In this document: piece by piece, positions 58,234 to 64,000 of the stretch
Numbering within the stretch: position 1 is the first letter of the stretch
Layout of the letters: each line of letters begins with the position of its first letter
Assembly (NCBI GenBank): GCA_002812745.2
Contig: NCSJ02000122.1
Span: 55,811-119,810, forward strand
Direction of reading: 5' to 3'
Source of the DNA: Scytalidium lignicola
Taxonomy: Eukaryota > Ascomycota > Leotiomycetes
Length of the DNA: 64,000 bases
The notes under the pieces: model-generated
Databases searched by the model: none
Seen by the model: only the letters and a program-made list of their open reading frames with translations
Told to the model about the DNA's origin: nothing
Made by a program: the position numbers and the translations under genes

Positions 58234-60436
58234 ATGAACAGACTTAGCTCGGACATATCTAAGGTCGCTCCTGACTTGCGAAGTGGGAGTCGGGCGAAGA
58301 GTTGCACTCGCTGCCGTCAGGCTAAGCTTGCTTGCGACGCGCGAAGGCATCTGCACGAGGCTTGCTCTCGGTGCAAATTGAAGAACCTCGACTGTCGATT
58401 TGATGCAAATTTTAAACGCGTAGCGACAAGAAAGTAAGTCGATGGACCTTCTCCCCAGTATTTACAGTATTCTCACCCGGACAGACTCACGGAAGAGATC
58501 AGCCATGGGATGCACGCTTTACGCTCTACAGAACAAACCTGTCTTCCAGAACGGTTGACTTTGAAACCAGCCCGAAATATTGATCGGAGCGGTGTATTAT
58601 CCGCAACTAGAAATAAATCGCTATCGGTGGAGCCCGTTTCATTCGACGGGGGGCACTCCTTGCTGTGGCCTAATATCACTGACAGCGACAGGGCCCGGTC
58701 CTACACCTTGGGGACACTCAACCTGGAGGCACAGACTGTTGTAAGATTATTTCAACAGTGTGTTTCATCACTATTACCACTGCAACATTTTCGCTGACAG
58801 AGCTGTGTAGCTTCGGCGAGCACTATCATCCGTATTCGATATTTATCCAACCCTCTCCTTCTCTGTCGGATCTACTAACCAGATCACCATTGCTTTTCTG
58901 GACCATAATCCTGGTAGCCAGTCAAGACCACGCTCAATTCGCGGCTGTTTATCAAAAAGTGACGGCAGAGCACGAGGGCCTCCTCTCACCAATTCTTCAG
59001 AGAGCCATTCAACAAATTGAAACAATCCATGCACTACTTCTCCTCTGCATGTGGCCGATCCCCCAGTCTCGACATTTCCACAATCCGGCTTGGAACTATA
59101 TAGGGCTGGCAATCAATGCCGCCATGCAGCTTAATTGTCATAGTCCCCTGGGCCCCACTAGCAAGACAGATGGGTGGAAAGGCCTCGGGCATATTGCTGT
59201 GAACGAGTTGAGTACTATAGACCAGTCCCGGACTTGGCTAGGCTGTTTCTGGGTGGGCAACGTGTTAGTGTTATGCTAGTGGAGCTGTAGATACACGTTT
59301 GTTAATTGATGTGTGGTAGGATTGCTGCCTTTTACGGATTGCCCCCGCCGATGTCAACGCAGCAACAAATAAGGTCCGTCGATAAAGCTCTTAGTGCCAT
59401 CTCCAACTCAATCCCGCCGTGGTGGGGTTTGTTATTTTCGATTGTCAAGATCACGAATTCGGTAATGGACACACTCGGCTGTCTCGAAGATCACGCTCTG
59501 CATTTTTCGCTCACACAGGTGTTTGACGACCAGCTGAATGAGCTTAAGAGGGCAAATTCGGACATTTGGATATCGAAAATTGAGATCGAATGGTGTAACG
59601 CTAAATTATATCTTTATGCTTTGACATTCACCATCCCAACCAACGCAAACCCTTCTCATAATATACAGATACAGATTCATCGTCAAGCAATTTTGCATAA
59701 AGCCCTTGAAGCTGCCTCAAACCTCATCACCGAACTGAAAAAGCTTGGCCAGCTGTATACGTCAGATTCGTATCCTGGTGGCTTACTCAATTTCGTCCCC
59801 AAGTCTTACTTTACGGCGCTGTTCAACGCGACGACTTTTCTCTTCAGATTCATGGCAACCTATATCTCGCGTACACCCTCCCAAGAAAACCACGCTATGG
59901 GTCTGATTGTAGAAGCGCACAAGGTATTCCAATCATTTCCAGGGCAAAGAGAATTGACACGTGCCGCTATCCACATCGAAATGCTCATGGAGATCCTAAG
60001 GGTTGGCGCCAGCGTCAACTTGAACGAGCTGGTCGTGAACAATAAGCTTGGAGCGTCGGTTATGTTTGACGCCGTGTTTCATGCATGCCGTCAGAGAAAT
60101 ATAGACCCCAGGACAGGGCAGGCTTTGACTGTGCAAGAATGGAAGACGGTTAATGAGACGTTTGCTCAAAGGTTACCCGAGGCACCGGCGCAGAAGATGA
60201 TGGATCGTAATGGAAATGTCAGTGGCAGTGTTGGGTACGGAAGTGATGGCTTTGACTTGATACCACAGTCGTTGACGGGAATCTCTGAGGTGCAGAACCC
60301 ACAGTGGTGGGAAGCATGGGATAATTATATTGATCTGTTTCAGGTTGGTGTTGAGCAGGTAAGGGATTTTGATTTGGAACAGTCGACGGATGATTATTAT
60401 AACCTAGGTGGGCTTGGAGGGTTTATGTACACGTAA
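58234..60436 (+). CDS. Zn2Cys6 transcription factor
   Basis: Predicted nuclear regulator, 677 aa, from four exons: join(58234..58433, 58485..58740, 58803..59263, 59320..60436). Phases are consistent. The zinc cluster is at residues about 24-54: CTRCRQAKLAC, spacer, CSRCKLKNLDC. The linker reads RKLTEEISHGMHALRS across intron 1. The fungal TF middle region begins TVLCSFGEHYHPYSIFIQPSPSLSDLL (across intron 2), with LLFWTIILVAS and the ALLLLCMWPIP and GLAINAAMQL blocks. The C-terminal part is acidic with Tyr/Asp-rich ends. Intron 2 uses acceptor AG at 58801-58802 because the alternative AG at 58799-58800 breaks the frame. It lies 1.05 kb upstream of a same-strand FAD oxidase, so local regulation of that gene is possible. 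Confidence 0.88.
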
Positions 60437-61491
60437 TTAGGGGAAGTAGACTCACCAGATTTGAGAAGGAGAAGGAAAAGATCGAGAGAAATCTGTTTGC
60501 TGGATGGAATGGAAGACAGAAGACAGAGAAGGTACTTTTGATGGAGGAGATATTGAAGTCACTGACGAGATGGGGTCATAAAGGAGGTCGAGTTGGAGTT
60601 GGAGTTAAGGTTATAGCTAAAGTTAATACCNTTTTTTTATCCCCTCACCCATCTTTCACGAGGGTTATTTAACTAGCAAACATTCTGTTCAGTTATCTAC
60701 CAGCAAGTAAAAGTAAGCACTTAACAAATCCCTTTCCAAAGATCAGCTTGAAGCTGAAGGCTGGGTTCCTTCCTTCCTGCGTTTAAACCCCACAACGCAT
60801 CTCCGGTTCACCGCAAACCACGATAGTCGAGTTGCGTGTCGAGATTATGTCTCACCAGCAGAATGATGGATGTCAAAATGTGGATGATCAGGCTGTAATT
60901 CGTGCACGCATGAAACAGTAAGATACAGTCGTAATTACCGTGAATATTCTGCAGGAAGAAGTGTGCCCCTGAGATTGGTCGGGTAGTCCCCTGACAGCTG
61001 CGGCTTTCGCAGTCTCCGAACTGCGAAAGCCGCAGTTCGTATATAAATTGCGGAGTTGTCACGGTCACTTCCACGTCGCCGATGACAAGTTGTCATGGGT
61101 GTGCGTCTGTTTTGACTGACATCAGTGAGAAGGTATACGAGTAAATAGCCCAGATTTCCTGTGATGGAACTCAGGTGGTGTAAATCCATACACAAAATAT
61201 CGGCCCCTTCTCCTCCGACTAAGAATCCCGACCAGCCAGCTTTCACTCAACACTTTCTTCTCATCCGTGACCATGTCATGATCTACAACTCCTACGGTAG
61301 TCTCGGGGAGGCAGTGCTAATGGATCTGTAAAATGGCAAATGTTTCATTTGACTGCGGATACCTGGCTGTGTGGGAGAGAACATATATATATATCAGGAC
61401 TGCGAGATGCTTTCTGGATCTTCCCTCATCTCATCTCACTTTATTTTCATCACTTTAAAGCTTGCAACCACAGCTCCCAGGTCCTGCAATC
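60437..61491. other. Spacer containing a strong hairpin
   Basis: No gene is called; overlapping minus-strand frames at 60808-61246 lack features. It holds an N at 60631, a perfect 15-bp inverted repeat at 60998-61035, and TATATATATA plus CT-rich sequence just before the oxidase ATG. Confidence 0.55.
60998..61035. promoter_or_regulatory. Perfect 15-bp palindrome upstream of the FAD oxidase gene
   Basis: CTGCGGCTTTCGCAG (60998-61012), 8-nt spacer, CTGCGAAAGCCGCAG (61021-61035). Each arm contains a CGG/CCG triplet of the kind bound by Zn2Cys6 dimers. The role is inferred from its position between a Zn2Cys6 gene and an oxidase gene. Confidence 0.5.
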
Positions 61492-63514
61492 ATGAAGATG
61501 CGATTTTCAGGATCATGTCTCCTCTCTCTCCTCCCAATCCTCCTTCTTTCTAGCTCATCGCCCCTCTCCTTTGCTCTGGCCCAAAAATTAACCTGCAAAA
61601 CGACACCTAATGACTTCACCTGGCCCAGCCTCTCCCAATGGGCCTCCCTCAATCACTCCCTCTCAGGCCGCCTACTACACCCTCTCCCCCCCGCATCAGC
61701 ATGCCACCCCTCCTTCCCCGACTTCAGCAACGACACCTGCGCCAAGATTAGGGATCAGTGGTCCAACTTCACCTTCCACCAGAACAACCCAGTCAGCGTG
61801 GCGTGGAACAACATGAACAATGATTCCTGTCTCTCGGATGCATCGGCGCCGTGCAGCGAGCTGGGATATCCCGTATACGTGGTTAATGCGTCGTCGGCAC
61901 ACGATATCAAGCTCGCGGTGAATTTTGCGAGAGAGCATAATGTGAGGTTGAACGTTAAGGCGTCGGGACACGACTACTTGAGACGGTGAGTTGGGTGGTT
62001 TCCAAGTTCGCAATTTGGGAAGTTGAGTAACAATATGCCTAATTTGAGGGAACATCTAGATCTACAGCGCCGTATTCCCTCTCAATCTGGACGCGATACA
62101 TGGTCGGTTACGAATTCCATGACACGTTCCGGCCGAAGGGTTGCCATACCACGATCAAAACCACGGCGGTGACTGCCGAGGCTGGTTCGTATGTCAAAGA
62201 TATATACTATAACCTGAATCTGCGCAACCAGACATGCGTCGATGGGCTGGGGGCGGAAGTTACCATGGGTGGATATCTGACCGGTGGTGGCCATAGTCCT
62301 ATCTCGCATATCTACGGGCTGGGCGCGGATCAGGTTTATGAGGTTGAAATGGTGACACCGACAGGGGAAATAGTCACAGCAAACGAGTGTCAGAATACCG
62401 ACCTATTCTGGGCTGTTCGAGGGGTAAGTATCAAGTCTTTATCGACTTTTTGGAAGTAATACTAACAAATATCTTAGGGTGGCGGGGGCACATTTGGCGT
62501 CTTGACGAAAGTCACCATTCGCACAATTCCAGCTACCCCAATCGCGGTATACGACTTCACGCTAGAAACAGCGCCAAACTCCACGACCTACTGGGAAATC
62601 CTGTCCTATTTCCTAGCTCAATATCCTGCCCTCTCCGCCGCGAACGTCTCGGCGTACACGTATCTCGACGCCAACACCTCCAGCGATGGAGAAGCCGTCG
62701 CATCATTCCAGGGCGTCTTCGTCTTGCCTGACGCATCTTCGGCGAGCGAGTTGGCAGACATGTGGGCACCGTTTTGGGCCCACGTTAACGAGACGTATCC
62801 TAACCAGACAACGACTAAAGTGGTATCGAACCTCTTCCCGAACCTTTACGCTTTGTATGAGGTGTATGCCGATGGTAGCACGGCGGGAATAGATAAGGTG
62901 GTTGGATCATGGCTTTTGCCCTCAGAGACTCTGACAAATAATGAAGGTTTCAGTGATGCGCTGAGAACTTTTATGGGAGATGCAGGAGCGAGGTTGTATA
63001 TGGTATCTGGGAATGGTGTCTGGGATGTGGTGCCGAGAGGTGGCAGCGATTCCGTTAACCCTGCTTGGAGAAAGGCGTTGATTCATGCTGGTGAGTTGTT
63101 AAGCTTGGGTTGCAACTGTCTGAAGAAGGTGTAAGTATTTTGACTCTGACACTTATATAGTGACTTCCAAAGACTGGACACCACTCAACGAAATCGAGCG
63201 AGCAGAAAGAGAGTATAGCGTCAACAGAGTCCAAACCGAGGCTTTACGGCAATTACTTCCTGAATCGGGAGCTTATGTCAACGAGGTATGGCTGTCAAGC
63301 CCGACTCGCTCTGTCTGTCTGTCCGTGGAGCAATTACTGACGAACTTAGGCATATATTAATGAACCCGATTTTCAGCGAGCGTTCTGGGGGAAAAATTAC
63401 CATAGGTTGGCGCAGATCAAAAAGGCTGTTGATCCACACGATGTGTTTTGGTGTCATGTTTGTGTGGGGAGTGAGGGATGGGAGGAGGTTGGAGATTATT
63501 TATGTCGGGTTTGA
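61492..63514 (+). CDS. Secreted FAD-linked oxidoreductase (BBE-like)
   Basis: 586-aa flavoprotein from five exons: join(61492..61985, 62060..62423, 62478..63090, 63161..63285, 63350..63514). All phases close. A signal peptide (MKMRFSGSCLLSLLPILLLSSSSPLSFALA) is followed by several N-glycosylation sites. The FAD-binding PCMH-type domain includes VNASSAHDIKLAVNFAREHN and KASGHDYLRRS, where His is a flavin attachment candidate. It continues with GGYLTGGGHSPISHIYGLGAD and the GGGGGTFGVLT glycine block formed across intron 2. The C-terminal BBE segment reads AYINEPDFQRAFWG, then YHRLAQIKK and DVFWCHVCVGSEGWEE. The last two exons were assembled by eye from that pattern. Relatives oxidise alkaloids, sugars or metabolite-cluster intermediates, and the substrate here is unknown. 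Secretion points to an extracellular or vacuolar role. Confidence 0.9.
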
Positions 63515-64000
63515 TGAGTTGGGGGGTAGGGGAAGAGATTATGCTATTCTTGGGCCTGATTTACTAAACATGTTCGAAGTCCGAGCGGTTAATAGCTCTT
63601 AGAGTATTTACTCTATGTGCCAGGCTATTAACCTGATGTCTGTACAAATATAATTCCTTACCTTCTAGAACGCTTAACCGTTTTCCCTTCTTTATAATCA
63701 ACCAGAAGTCAGGACTTAGGCTTAAATATAAGGCTTAAATAAGCGTCGACCGCTATAGCTAGAGCCTATACTGTGACAAGTTTTACTTTGAATTTACTTT
63801 AAATACTATTCCCCCCCCTTCACACATGCAAAGGTCAAAACTGGGATTATTGCTAGGATTAGACTAGGATCGTGAGATTCTGAACAAGGACTGTAAAGAC
63901 CTTATGAGCTCATTTGGGTAATATTCATGAAATAGAATTCCCACTTTACAAAGGTTATGCAAGGGTTTGAGCAAATGAGATCACGCAAATCACACTTTAC
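63515..64000. other. 3' flank, no supported gene
   Basis: AT-rich end of the window, with a C run near 63810. Nothing recognised. Confidence 0.5.

Overview
The window is nuclear DNA of a filamentous ascomycete (Pezizomycotina; the gene families fit a Leotiomycete-type genome, but the exact lineage is inferred). Evidence: short 50-100 nt GT..AG introns with CTAAC-like branch points, two Zn2Cys6 regulators, HET-domain genes, a Dal5-type permease, an intron-containing tRNA-Leu, AT-rich gene-poor spacers, and several gene relics whose stops look like C-to-T changes (RIP-like or ordinary decay). Ten isolated N characters next to A/T runs suggest a draft assembly.

Layout. 1-1.3 kb: decayed integrase-type transposon with a hairpin array. 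1.7-4.2 kb: Zn2Cys6 regulator (-). 5.9-6.5 kb: nucleoside 2-deoxyribosyltransferase-like protein. 8.9-10.6 kb: allantoate-permease-family MFS transporter. 11.25 kb: tRNA-Leu(UAA). 12.1-14.2 kb: HET pseudogene. 16.0 kb: possible 59-aa gene. 16.8-17.7 kb: regulator-like fragment. 18.1 kb: small secreted I9-like protein. 20.8-24.6 kb: patatin/NB-ARC NLR (1174 aa). 25.8-27.2 kb: unknown protein. 27.9-29.4 kb: HET protein. 30.6-31.8 kb: Myb/SANT-like protein with a RanBP2-type zinc finger. 32.4-34.4 kb: HET protein (-), with a MITE just upstream. 36.2-37.3 kb: methyltransferase gene with one premature stop. 37.9-39.0 kb: unknown ORF with one TAG. 39.0-39.7 kb: LysM-type secreted protein pseudogene. 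40.8-42.0 kb: CmcJ/AsaB-like oxidoreductase. 42.3-47.1 kb: NACHT-ankyrin NLR (1545 aa). 49.0-50.5 kb: Thr-rich secreted protein. 51.5-53.0 kb: NLR-type N-terminal domain joined to a GIY-YIG (T5orf172-like) domain. 53.1-53.5 kb: hAT-like MITE. 54.8-56.1 kb: second NLR-type N-terminal-domain protein. 58.2-60.4 kb: second Zn2Cys6 regulator. 61.5-63.5 kb: secreted BBE-like FAD oxidase.

Biologically, 12-56 kb reads as an accessory island dense in non-self-recognition genes: three HET genes (one dead), two NLRs of different architecture, and two proteins carrying NLR-type N-terminal domains without a nucleotide-binding core. Remnants of secreted and metabolic genes and small transposons lie between them. 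Both ends carry ordinary metabolic and regulatory genes. The least familiar item is the NLR-type N-terminal domain fused to a GIY-YIG-like nuclease domain at 51.5-53.0 kb.
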